Source of the DNA: Procambarus clarkii
Taxonomy: Eukaryota; Arthropoda; Malacostraca; Decapoda; Cambaridae
NCBI RefSeq assembly: GCF_040958095.1
Contig: NC_091175.1
Location: 17,504,942-17,568,941, forward strand
Direction of reading: 5' to 3'
DNA length: 64,000 nt
The position numbers were made by a program, and so were the translations under genes. Positions within the stretch are counted from its first letter, which is position 1; each line of letters begins with the position of its first letter. Shown here piece by piece: positions 10,421-19,860 of this stretch. The notes beneath the pieces were generated by a model. The model worked only from the letters and a program-made list of their open reading frames with translations. It was not told the origin of the DNA and did no database searches.

Positions 10421-11106
10421 CACCTACACCAGGTGGTTCATAACACACTTAAATGCGCTTCCTCTGCCTCCTCTCTCTCTCTCTCACTCAGTTTTGTCTT
10501 CCTCATAAACCAAGTGTCATTCCCTTTCGCTGCTTCGTTTCTTAGACGCCTATTGCCCCATTTATCGTTCTTCACCACCGGAAGCATATTAATCCGGAGC
10601 CATTTTTAAGACAGATCAATGGCCTAAACCCAAATGACGTTACACAGATGCGTGAGATTCGATTCTTCTTTCAGTCAGTGGATCTAGAGCGAAGTGTTTA
10701 GACAAGGTGTTATTTGCTCAGAATGCTTCGTTCATGTCTTGGGTGGTGCCCTAAGTCTTGTTTTTCTTCTTGCCGTGTGTTTGGAGTCATTATTTCCATT
10801 ACGACGGCTGACGGATCGCAAATAGCCCGCCGTCGCGCGTCGCCATCTTGAAACGCCAGTTAGCACCCACTCTGAATTTCGCCACCTAAAAGTATCAAAC
10901 ACCAGCAAAGGCCGCCATCTTGAGATGCCCAGTAAACACCCACTCTAGCGACAAACACTCAATTTAAATGACCTAGTACAGCTGAAGAAATCATAATATT
11001 GTGTTTGCAATTGTAAATTATATAAAAACTAATTTTAACCTTTAATTATTTTATGATTTATTTGATAGTGCGTGAGAATGGAGAGTCATGAAACATTTAC
11101 ACAAGA
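10421..11106. other. no gene; duplicated GCCATCTTGA block
   Basis: Contains two diverged copies of a block starting GCCATCTTGA and ending CACCCACTCT (10842-10876 and 10914-10946). GCCATCTTG resembles the YY1/Pho recognition core. No coding sequence is recognised. Confidence 0.4.
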
Positions 11107-11358
11107 GGGGCCTCGTAGCCTGGTGGATAGCGCGCAGGACTCGTAATTCTGTGGCGCGGGTTCGATTCCCGCACGAGCCAGAAACAAATGGGCAAAGTTT
11201 CTTTCACCCTGAATGCCCCTGTTACCTAGCAGTAAATAGGTACCTGGGTGTTAGTCAGCTGTCACGGGCTGCTTCCTGGGGGTGGAGGCCTGGTCGAGGA
11301 CCGGGCCGCGGGGACACTAAAGCCCCGAAATCATCTCAAGATAACCTCAAGATAACCC
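11107..11358 (+). mobile_element. tRNA-Thr-like SINE, full length
   Basis: The tRNA-like head has an A box (TAGCCTGGTGGATAGCGC), an anticodon arm CAGGA-CTCGTAA-TTCTG whose loop would give anticodon CGT, and a T arm GCGGG-TTCGATT-CCCGC. The body runs through CCTAGCAGTAAATAGGTACC, GGCTGCTTCCTGGGGG and GACCGGGCCGCGGGGACAC to a doubled AAGATAACCTC tail. A degraded foldback MITE begins at its 3' edge. Confidence 0.85.
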
Positions 11359-11520
11359 CCTTACGAAACCTATACATCTTTTCTCAATCACGGCGACTTT
11401 GTTTACATATGTTGAATAACCCTGTGAAATCCGAAGCCCTGTGAGGGTGATTGTAACAATAATTAACCTTGAGTTGTGAAGTTTCCAAGCTCATAAACTG
11501 CTTCATATATGATGTACTGG
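11359..11520. mobile_element. decayed foldback MITE fragment
   Basis: TTACGAAACCTATACATCTT, TTTTCTCAATC..GGCGACTTTG and later AAGTTTCCAAGCTCATAAAC match the left arm and interior of the 260-bp foldback family with clear divergence. The outer end is missing next to the SINE. Confidence 0.5.
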
Positions 11521-11872
11521 CTTCTGAGGAGGCTGAAGGAGACCACACGGAATGATTCATCCCCCAAGACCATTCAACAACTCACATCATCACACATCAT
11601 CAGTGCGACAAGGCTGTCGAGGAAAGGAAGATAAAGAACAAGTCTGTGAGTCTGTACACTTTTACAATGCAGTCACAACCTCATTCATTATAGGTGAAAA
11701 GGAAGAGGCCTAAGGAGTTTATTGCAATCCGCAATTGCAATAATCCATCCTGGATACAGGTATGCCACCCCCATGGAGACTCGGGATGGAGCAACAGCCG
11801 GGGAACGAAGTTGCAGAAGTTGCAGCGTTAGTGAAGGACATTGACCCACTACCTGAGACAGTGTCTTCATCT
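11521..11872. other. no gene recognised
   Basis: Anonymous sequence between a MITE fragment and a SINE. Nothing recognisable. Confidence 0.5.
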
Positions 11873-12124
11873 ATCTTGAGGTTATCTTGAGATGATTTCG
11901 GGGCTTTTTAGTGTCCCCGCGGCCCGGTCCTCGACCAGGCCTCCACCCCCCAGGAAGCAGCCCGTGACAGCTGACTAACACCAAGGTACCTATTTTACTG
12001 CTAGGTAACAGGGGCATAGGGTGAAAGAAACTCTGCCCATTGTTTCTCGCCGGCGCCTGGGATCGAACCCAGGACCACAGGATCACAAGTACAACGTGCT
12101 GTCCGCTCGGCCGACTGGCTCCCC
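11873..12124 (-). mobile_element. tRNA-derived SINE, second head type
   Basis: On the minus strand the head begins GGGGAGCCAGTCGGCCGAGC, with B box GGGTTCGATCCCAGG, then the same body as the copy at 11107 (GGGCAGAGTTTCTTTCACCC, TAGGTACC, GACCGGGCCGCGGGGACAC) and the AAGATAACCTC tail. The head differs from the Thr-like head, which points to head exchange on a shared body. Confidence 0.8.
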
Positions 12125-12790
12125 GGATCTAAGAGTCATTAGAAATATGTGTAGAGTGCCATAAGCATAAGAGAGCATAGGTCCCACATTGTGTAAGTTA
12201 CGACAACACTTTTGTTAAATATAAAAACTGTTATTAAAACGTTCCCCCCCCCCCCCTCCTCTTCCTTGCACCCGCAAGATAACATAAACTTGAAGGTTGA
12301 AAGGTGTTAATCCCCCTCGTGTTAAGGTGTTAATCATAGACAAGTGCGTGGCAGCTGGATTAACGAGCCTCTGGCCATTGTTTTATCAGAGTCTGTGCTG
12401 TCCAGAGTACAATTTCCAGGGCATCCTTAGCGCTCTCGTCTGTTTTTCGGGTCCGGGCGGTGTGTTTTTCTGCCCTTGGCGCACACCAATGGCCGCCCAG
12501 GACAGGAGATGCCTGTAATGTGTGTACAAGGTGCTGGTCAAGGTTGCTTAGACAATGTGCACATGTACACACAGACGCGTACACATGTCCGCCGGCGCTT
12601 GGGCCGGCAGCATACTCACTGAAGCATTGCGTATGCCGCTGTTGTATAACTAGTCCCTTTTACACCTTGGAGGACAGGAGTCGAAGTCGAAGATGCAGTG
12701 TTGGAGACTGGGGCTCTTGAAGGCCCTCACTGTCTCCGCCTATATGACATTGGTGTGAAAGCTAAGGGCCAGACTGTTTTATGATGAGAT
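12125..12790. other. no gene; poly-C at 12243-12258
   Basis: Anonymous sequence. Open frames at 12297-12518 (+), 12360-12584 (-) and 12460-12720 (+) overlap each other and show no known domain. Confidence 0.45.
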
Positions 12791-13812
12791 AAACAGCAGT
12801 GCCAGGTCATGTACGGAAATTGAGGAGTCAAGCTGGAATTCTCACAGAAAAGGATAACGAGGTATATAAGGAACTTGGCACAAGATTTCAAGTCTCTACA
12901 ATAGAACAAGCGTCAAAACCAGGTTGCAAGATGAAAGGCCAGAAGAAACAATGGATGACAGTGTGGTCACTGTACAAGAGGTAAAAGGAACAAAAAACAC
13001 ACTTAAAGGAACCAGATATGACAAAATCAATCGGGCCAGACCTAATCTCGTCACTGGCAGCTGAAGAAAGTTGCACAAATATTTTGTCACCATTATCTAA
13101 ACTTTTTAATAAAACGCTTCAGACAAGAAATCTCCCAGAAGGAAAATCCAAACCTAGTCCAAATGTTAAAAAACAAATAAGATGGAAAGGAGCAGTAAAT
13201 TACAGACGGGTGTCACTGAAAAGCATTGTGTGCAAGATGCTGGAGAAAGTAATCTGCTTGAGAATGATGAAGCATCTTGAGAACATCAACTGTGAGACAA
13301 AAGGTGAACGTGGACTCACAAAGGAAAAGTTGTGCCTGACAAACTTGTTTGACTTTTATGACAGGAATAAATCAATAAAACGAAGGCTCTACAGATTGTA
13401 TTTTCCTGTATAATCAAAATACATTCGACACTTCCCCGTGAAAGACTGGTGTAGCAGATGGAAAAGCAAGCTGCGATAACTGGCAAAACACTGACCTGGG
13501 TAACGGAGTACCTAAAGGAGAGAAAACAATGAGTCATAGAGAGAGAGGAGGTTTCAAACTGGAGAAATGTAACAAGTGGGGTCCCACGAGGCTTGGTCCT
13601 GGGACCACTGCTGTTTGTAATTTATGTAAACGACCTCCTTAAGGGAGTGAGCTCATACATGTCAATATTTGTAGATGATGCAAAGCTGATGAGGAATGTG
13701 AAAACAGAGGATGACTGCAGTAAGTTTCAGAAGTACCTTGACAAGCTCAAGGAATGGTCAGACGAATTCTGCTGGAATTCAGTCCCAACAAGTGTAAGGT
13801 AATGAAGATGGG

Positions 13813-13814
13813 AA

Positions 13815-13907
<93 letters not shown>
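13813..13907. repeat. (GA)n microsatellite inside LINE remnant
   Basis: About 95 bp of GA with two G-rich interruptions, directly after the codons for the KVMKMGKGE segment of the LINE. The intact copy has no GA run at that place. Confidence 0.9.
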
Positions 13908-13908
<1 letters not shown>

Positions 13909-13981
13909 ACCAGGAGGCATCAACACCATAAGGAAAAGACAAACTACAGAAATCACGAAGAAAGAAAACGATTTAGGAAGG

Positions 13982-14068
13982 GAAGGGAACAGTCAGGAGA
14001 AAGCGCAAAGCCATTATGACTATATAGCACTGTGAAGGGATCAGGATTAGGATTTGGGCTGTGACGGG
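13982..14068 (-). mobile_element. SINE fragment (GACGGTAGAGCG family) nested in LINE
   Basis: The minus-strand 3' body only (complement of GCCATTATGACTATATAGCA and GGATCAGGATTAGGATTTGG). It is bordered by similar 14-base flanks, GAAAACGATTTAGG on the left and GAAATGATTTGGGG on the right. The flanks differ at a few positions and are read as an aged target-site duplication. Confidence 0.6.
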
Positions 14069-14415
14069 GAAATGATTTGGGGAGTGGATATAATTCCCAC
14101 AATCACACCGGTGGCACACGTAAACAGGATAGCACTAGCAGCATATGTAACGCTGAGAAATATAAGAACATCGTTTAGAAACGTGAATCAGGACTCCTTC
14201 AAGACAATCTATACAACATTTGTTAGATCAATATTGCAAACACTCTTCTATTACTTAATAAACATTTAAATAAATGCTTATCATCGTCCAAATTAATATT
14301 ACAGGAAATCATATGTTTCGTTGCAAAAGAAACTATGACATATAGTGTTGATATTAAAAGTACAAAATACAGTTGCAATTGTAGACGAGGAGTCACAATA
14401 ACGGGGCTGAAATAT

Positions 14416-14567
14416 GTTGACCAATCCACACACACCACACACTAGAAAGTGAAGGGACGACGACATTTCGGTCCGTCCTGGACCATTCTCAAGTCGATTG
14501 TGAGAATGGTCCAGGACGGACCGAAACGTCGTCGTCCCTTCACTTTCTAGTGTGTGGTTTGGTCAAC
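14416..14567. repeat. 150-bp near-perfect hairpin element
   Basis: The left arm runs from GTTGACCAATCCACAC through ACACACTAGAAAGTGAAGGG to GGTCCGTCCTGGACCATTCT. The right arm is its complement, through AGAATGGTCCAGGACGGACC to GTGTGGTTTGGTCAAC. The loop is about 14 bases. The CGAAACGTCGTCG block resembles the end of a retroelement, possibly Penelope-like, but no coding part is present. Confidence 0.8.
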
Positions 14568-15065
14568 AGTTGCAATTCCTGAAAATACAAAAATATACAA
14601 CAAATAAATCCACGAATCTATTGTTTCACAAGTTCCGTACCGTTGTAATAAATCCACTGTCTACCTAATCCTTAAAACGTCAGGATAAATTTGGCGGGAG
14701 ACGCGTAATTACCCGCCAAAACATCATAAAAAGGCGGGAACCCAGCGGGTGAAAACAATGTCCGCCTATTTTGCCAGTAGGCTCTCAGCCTAGCTTTTTT
14801 TTAGTAGGCTTTTTTGTTTTGTTTTTTTGGTTTCTTTTACATTTTTATTCTTATTTTTTTTAGTGATTTACGAAAATTCTGATTCGTATTGATTCTCTCG
14901 TGAGGTAGAATTTAATTATTTTTTAGTGTTATTGTGATCTAGGAGGGAAAAGTGCGCAAACTTTATGATCTGGGAATGTGTCTTTTGTAAGAATTTAAGC
15001 GAGTTGATCCGTTTGTTTGGTCGTGGGGTGCCCTAGGGGGAGAAGGGGTGCCACTCCTGATGGGT
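14568..15065. other. AT-rich sequence with two GGCGGGA motifs
   Basis: Contains TTTGGCGGGA (14689-14698) and AAAGGCGGGAA (about 14733-14743), similar to E2F sites, then T-rich DNA at 14795-14875. No gene is recognised. Confidence 0.35.
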
Positions 15066-15215
15066 CTACCAGGCCAGACCAGCCTCATAATCTACCAGGC
15101 CAGACCAACCTCATAATCTACCAGGCCAGACCAACGTCATAATCTACCAGGACAGACCCACCTTACAATCTACCAAACTAGACCCAACTCACAATTTACC
15201 AGACCAGACCTCCCC
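15066..15215. repeat. about 25-bp minisatellite
   Basis: Units of AATCTACCAGGCCAGACC plus AACCTCAT, about six copies, decaying to the right. Confidence 0.8.
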
Positions 15216-15221
15216 ATCACA

Positions 15222-15366
15222 GCCTATCAAATTTAGGCTCTAAATTTGATAGGCTGGGAATGTCTATTCCCATAGACATTCCCATAGATAGGCTACCAGC
15301 CTTTAGATAGGCTGGTAGCCTATCTAAAGCCTGGTAGGCTGAGAGAGGCCCAACCTCCCTCAGCCT
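15222..15366. repeat. nested short palindromes
   Basis: Four successive inverted repeats: AGCCTATCAAATTTAG/CTAAATTTGATAGGCT, AATGTCTA/TAGACATT, ATAGGCTACCAGCC/GGCTGGTAGCCTAT and CAGCCTACCAGG against CCTGGTAGGCTG. They share a CCTACCAGG core with the minisatellite to the left. Confidence 0.75.
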
Positions 15367-15956
15367 ACCAGGTTAGACAAACTTCTTTCTTTGTTCCCTT
15401 CTTCTTTCCTTCTTTCTTGTTCTCTCCTTTCTTGAGCCTTCTTTTTCTTTCTGTATTTTCGTCTTGTCCCTAAATCCATCCTTTGCTCTCTATCCCTACT
15501 TGTTCCTTCCTGCTTTCTTCCTTGGTCCCTTCACCTTCCTTCATCCTTCCTTCCTTCTTTCCTGAATCATTCTTCTTTATTCCTCTTCCTGATTTCTTTC
15601 TCATTTGTCTTCTTATATTCATTCGCTCACTTTTAATTTGTCAGTTTTGCTCATTATATCCTTTATTCCCCTTTTTACTACCTCCTTATACCGCTTTCTC
15701 CTCTTCCCACTTTTCTCTTCTTCGCTACACGGCCACTGAACCCGTCTCCTCTTTTCCTTTCTCTTCTTCCTTCAAATCTCTTTAATATTCTTATATTTGG
15801 ACAGGTTTTATTGGTGAAATTCTCTCTGTATGAACGGAAATGTATTATTTTGAAGCTTGAGTATACAAAGGTTCGGACTGTTGTAAGCCTTAATTATGTA
15901 TGAGGCTAAGTATTTTATTGTGTATATCCTCGTTGTATATTGTGGTGTATAAGTGT

Positions 15957-15958
<2 letters not shown>
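15367..15958. other. pyrimidine-rich sequence, no gene
   Basis: 15380-15780 is a degenerate CTTCCTTTC tract, which explains the 100-codon open frame there. The rest is AT-rich. Confidence 0.55.

Positions 15959-15959
<1 letters not shown>

Positions 15960-16004
<45 letters not shown>
15960..16004. repeat. (AT)n microsatellite, left flank of MITE
   Basis: Pure AT dinucleotides directly abutting the MITE terminus. Confidence 0.95.
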
Positions 16005-16007
<3 letters not shown>

Positions 16008-16392
16008 GTACCTAATAGCCAGAACTCACTTCTCAGCCTACTATTCAAGGCCCGATTTGCCTAATAAGCCAAGTTTTCATGAATTAATGTTTTTTCGTCT
16101 ACCTAACCTACCTGACCTAACCTAACCTAGCTTTTTTTGGCTACCTAACCTAACCTTACCTATATATATATAGGTTAGGTTAGGTTAGGTAGGGTTGGTT
16201 AGGTTCGGTCATATATCTACGTTAATTTTAACTCCAATAAAAAAAATTGACCTCATACTTAGAGGAAAGGGTTGCTTTATCATTTCATAAGAAAAAAATT
16301 ATAGTAAATATATTAATTCAGGAAAACTTTGCTTATTAGGCAAATCGGGCCTTGAATAATAGGCTGAGAAGTGAGTTCTGGCTACTAGGTAC

Positions 16393-16395
<3 letters not shown>
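16005..16395. mobile_element. 391-bp MITE with TTAGG-like interior, copy 1
   Basis: Terminal inverted repeats of about 85 bp begin GTCGTACCTAATAGCCAGAA at the left and end TTCTGGCTACTAGGTACGAC at the right. The centre has (CCTAA)-type runs facing (TTAGG)-type runs around a TATATATATA loop. There is no coding capacity. Both ends lie in (AT)n, consistent with a TA target site. Confidence 0.85.

Positions 16396-16449
<54 letters not shown>
16396..16449. repeat. (AT)n microsatellite, right flank of MITE
   Basis: Pure AT run abutting the right terminus. Confidence 0.95.
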
Positions 16450-16452
<3 letters not shown>

Positions 16453-16790
16453 TTTAGAGTTTTCCGACTATTTATTTCCGTCTTTTCCAACTTTTATGTC
16501 GACGTTGATCTAAATATTTCTCATTCTAAATAGTTATCATTTCTATTTCTTCGTATTCCAGTGGTCTGAGACCAGTGGTCTCAGACCTCCTCCTTCCTGG
16601 TCTTAACCACAAAAGTTCCTGTCAAGGGCCGCTTCATATTTGTAAACTCATTAAAATTGACAATAACGATGGGAAAACTCATTATATGGGGCTCCCCCCA
16701 GGATGAGGGTGGGGGGGGGGGGGATCTTTTGGTGGGAAAGGGGTGGAAGGGGTGGGTGTGGTTGGCTTAGGTCACGGGCCTTGCAGTGTT
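16450..16790. other. no gene; small palindrome and G-run
   Basis: The overlapping palindrome GGTCTGAGACC is repeated at 16562-16588, and there is a G-rich run at 16706-16725. Nothing else is recognised. Confidence 0.5.
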
Positions 16791-16794
16791 GTCA

Positions 16795-16985
16795 ACCACC
16801 CCAGAATTTCATGTGAAAATCTACGGTGATATATCACTTCATGCAGGTCAGCGTTCAATCCCCAACCGTCCATCAAGTGGTTGGGTACCATTCCTTCCCC
16901 CTGCTCGTCCCATCCCAAATCCTTATCCTGACCCCATCCCAGTGCTATATAGTCGTAATGGCTTGGCACTTTCCCCCCTCATAAC
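16795..16985 (+). mobile_element. SINE (GACGGTAGAGCG family), plus-strand copy
   Basis: Diverged head, then TTCATGCAGGTCAGCGTTCA, CAATCCCCAACCGTCCATC, CCCAAATCCTTATCCTGACC and AGTCGTAATGGCTTGG. It runs into poly-C (16987-17008). Confidence 0.7.
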
Positions 16986-17008
16986 CCCCCCCCCCCCCCC
17001 CCCCCCCC

Positions 17009-17175
17009 TTGTACAAATATTTATTTCGTGAATGCAAATTTAACAAGTTTTTTCTCGATTTCGAAATTTGATCCACGAATGTTGCGGTCATTGTGTTGCA
17101 GGCTAATGAGGCCATCTTGCCACTGTTGAAGAGCCTGGGTCATCACTCTAATGTATCTCCATTTTGTTTTCCAAA
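17009..17175 (+). other. no gene recognised upstream of a splice-acceptor-like site
   Basis: Ends with a pyrimidine-rich stretch, CTCCATTTTGTTTTCCAAAC, followed by AG. Confidence 0.3.
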
Positions 17176-17179
17176 CAGG

Positions 17180-17289
17180 GCCAGAATATTGAAGATATAT
17201 TGGGGGAATTTCAGTATGTCACGCCTTTGTTGGCACCGGTGGGACCTCTGGTGGTTATGGTTTCCGTCGTGCGTGACTGGAAGATGGGG

Positions 17290-17291
<2 letters not shown>
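17180..17291 (+). other. possible exon candidate (weak)
   Basis: After the acceptor-like TTTTGTTTTCCAAACAG, one frame stays open with ordinary-looking composition (QNIEDILGEFQYVTPLLAPV, then GPLVVMVSVVRDWKMGG) before it enters (GA)n. There is no donor before the array and no family match that I recognise. It could equally be part of an unrecognised repeat. Confidence 0.15.
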
Positions 17292-17294
<3 letters not shown>

Positions 17295-17378
<84 letters not shown>

Positions 17379-17380
17379 TA
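17295..17380. repeat. (GA)n microsatellite
   Basis: About 80 bp of GA, ending in a few GACA steps. Confidence 0.95.
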
Positions 17381-17735
17381 TGAGAGACGGAAAAGATGAT
17401 GATGTAGGTGCTTAAAGCACTGATATATCTACATTTCTCATGGCTGCACTCTTTTAAACATTTACATGCACAATAGAGAAGAAATGCCGACTGCTATAAG
17501 GTACATTAACCTTCTTCTGAGAGTTGCCTTTATTTATTCTGTTTATACCAAACTTTTTTTTAAGGGGGGTCTTTCACATGCAGGACTTCAGAGTATAACC
17601 TGTAATGGGTTCTGCTTTGCTATTGTGGTCACCCATCCAGTTGCTGGCCGGACACAACGGTCCAGTGTCTGAGGCTATGCAAAATATATTTTATTTTCCT
17701 GTGATAATTATTCTCTGATTTAATCGTTTAGTTTG
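17381..17735. other. no gene recognised
   Basis: Anonymous sequence. A 68-codon open frame at 17466-17672 has no known domain. Confidence 0.45.
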
Positions 17736-17739
17736 TTAA

Positions 17740-18115
17740 TTTTAAGCTGACAAGAAGAAAATTTCTGGGCTGAGGGAACAATTTAAACTGAGAGGAAGAT
17801 CTGAGATGAAGGAACGATAAAAGCTGAGGTAACGATGTGAGCTGAGATAATGATCTGAGCTGAGGTAACGATGTGAGCTGAGGTAACGCTCTGAGCTGAG
17901 GTAACGACGTGAGCTGAGATGAAGATCTGAGTATAGAAAGAGCTGAAATCAGAGAAACGTCAGAGCTGAGAGGAAGGTATGAGCTAAGAGGAATATCTGA
18001 GATATAAGAATGATCTGGGCTGAGGGAAAGATCTGAGTTGAAAGATCTAAGCTGAGAGAAACATATGAGCTGAGAGAAAGATTTGAACTGAGAGAATGTT
18101 CTAGGCTGAGGGTAA
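17740..18115. repeat. degenerate GATCTGAGCTGAG tandem repeat
   Basis: About 18-20-bp units built on GAGCTGAG with ATGATCTGAGCTGAG variants. Heavily diverged, so an old array. Confidence 0.75.
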
Positions 18116-18177
18116 TTTGATATCGATTTTTATCTCAGCATCTTAACTATCATCTAATAATTCCTGTTCATCTCCCT

Positions 18178-18290
18178 CAGCCTTTGGGGTGGACGGTAGA
18201 GCGACGGTCTCGCTTCATGCAGGTCGGAATTCAATCCCCGACCGTCTATTTGGTCGCGCACCATTCCTGTGGTGCCCATTCCATAATGTT
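18178..18290 (+). mobile_element. SINE head (GACGGTAGAGCG family)
   Basis: GGGGTGGACGGTAGAGCGAC, then TCTCGCTTCATGCAGGTCGG, TTCAATCCCCGACCGTC and GCACCATTCC. Truncated after the head. Confidence 0.75.
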
Positions 18291-18340
18291 TCTGTTGTCA
18301 ACTCGTGGAATTCGAATGTATTGTGGAGAGTGATAAAGTT

Positions 18341-18440
18341 GGACTGAATTATCAGGAGAAAAAGGAATGGTGCCCAACCGCTTAGTGGACAGTCGGGGAT
18401 TGAACGCCGACCTGCATGAAGCGAGATCGTGGTCTCCCGA
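18341..18440 (-). mobile_element. SINE fragment, opposite orientation
   Basis: GAATTATCAGGAGAAAAAGG at one edge, then AATGGTGCCCAACC, CAGTCGGGGATTGAACGCC and GACCTGCATGAAGCGAG. It pairs as an inverted repeat with the copy at 18178, about 50 bases away. Confidence 0.75.
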
Positions 18441-18930
18441 CCTTGCATAATACTTACTCTATAATAATTAGTCAGTAATCATTACTCAATAATAAGCCTA
18501 CATAAGACTCGATACTATTTGTTCGTAGCATTTTTAATAGGTTTAGTTATGGGGAGATTGTATTCATTAACATTATCATTATTACGTAATATATTATTAG
18601 TTTATTATTTATTTTTATTATTGTTGTCTTGGTCTCAAGTTATCTTACGCTCGTGTTGTCTAATTTATTATTTTTATCGCAGTTATTATCATTCTCTTTC
18701 ACCTTCTAGTTATTTACTCCAGAATTCTTCGTCCTGTTGACGTAACTTTAATATAATAATACAAATGTAATATTTTTTTATATATAATTTTGTTTATATA
18801 AACTGTTAGGTAACGGCCGGTGAAGCATTAATTAAGGAGCTGATCTCTTGCCTCTAAGTCATTCCCTTTATAAAATATCAATTTTGTTGTGTCTGGTTAA
18901 CCTGTATGTTTGTTAATTCCTTTAAAACAC
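18441..18930. other. AT-rich sequence, no gene
   Basis: TTATTATTA-rich DNA with no recognisable feature. Confidence 0.5.
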
Positions 18931-18937
18931 CGAGCGA

Positions 18938-19018
18938 GCACTTTCCTCGCTAACTTTAGCGACCACAGTTCTCGCTAACCTTAGCGACCGCATTTCTTCC
19001 CAACCTTAGCGAACATTC
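18938..19018. repeat. three-copy tandem repeat (CTCGCTAACCTTAGCGACC)
   Basis: Three diverged units of about 30 bp, each containing the short inverted repeat TCGCTAA/TTAGCGA. Confidence 0.65.
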
Positions 19019-19810
19019 GGTTGTATTAATATCGCTGTTGACGAGAGAAAAAAATCGATCCTGAACCCTTTGGCGAAATCGCCGCCGACGTCTGAAATCG
19101 TCAGACTTGGTTCCTTGGAGTGTGGAGGCGACAGAGACATTCCAGGAGGATTCCTGGACAGCCATTCCCGCTGTCAGTAGCACATTCTTGGATCATGTCG
19201 GCGCGTAATATGTGGGCCGTCCTGATCCTCTGACAACACTGCGGTTCCCGTTTTCTGTACGACTAAAGGGGGGATGTTGTTATTCTTATAAGATTTATAA
19301 GTTTGTCGCAGCTGTGAGACGGGGCGGGGTGGCGTTCGTTGGGGCTTCCGGCCGGAGGAGGTAGAGAGAGAGAGCCTTTGTGGGGGGATTTACGTGGATT
19401 ACTTTCATTTCTTGGACTTTTCAGCGGCGTGTTAATCCCAATCTCAACCTTCGGTCTGCACCATCTGTGTAAATACTGTCGGACCTGTTGGGGATCTTTG
19501 AGCAACAGAAAAGGAAAGTATTCAGCGTGATATTATGTTGTTTTCCCAAAAATCTCTTAACAAACGTTACTCTTGTTTCCCACGACTATACCATATCCTG
19601 GAGACCAGTTAGAGCTATATTAGGGGAGCTTAATTAGCCAGTAAATAGGGGTTATATATATGTGCCTAAGCCACCCAAATAATGGGCTCAGGGGAGACAC
19701 AGTCATTGTCATATGTGTTGCTTCTCACACCTCGTCCTCTCTCGTCTCGTGCTCCTTGAGAGACGACGGCTCTCTTCACTCTCTCATTTGTCCTTGGTAC
19801 TTTGTGTTGA
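19019..19810. other. no gene recognised
   Basis: Anonymous sequence with purine-rich GAGAGAGAG at 19361-19372. Short open frames on both strands have no known domains. Confidence 0.45.
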
Positions 19811-19860
19811 GCCTTTCCTGTCTTGTTCCAGTCTTGTTTCCCAGTGGTTTTGGAGGGGTC

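Larger units (their letters stand above)
12795..14265 (+). pseudogene. decayed CR1/Jockey-type LINE, ORF2 remnant
   Basis: Reverse-transcriptase fragments in several frames align by eye with the intact copy at 27831: VRKLRSQAGILTEKDNEVYK (pre-RT region), NYRRVSLKSIVCKMLEKVI (RT block around the YRPVSL motif), CLTNLFDFYD, GPLLFVIYVNDLLKGVSSYM and SIFVDDAKLM (catalytic block FADDAK, with A to V), then LEFSPNKCKVMKMGK. The frame is broken many times. A (GA)n tract at 13813-13907 has expanded inside the element, and a minus-strand SINE fragment sits at about 13982-14068. The thumb region continues as RTSFRNVNQDSFKTIYTTFV before the copy ends near 14265 without the usual 3' tail. It is old and inactive. 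Confidence 0.85.

Noticed and set aside
12297-12720. Overlapping short frames as host exons
   Set aside because: Frames on both strands overlap and none shows family motifs or convincing splice borders.
16130-16200. Internal telomere
   Set aside because: The TTAGG-like runs are short, opposed and lie within MITE ends that occur twice.
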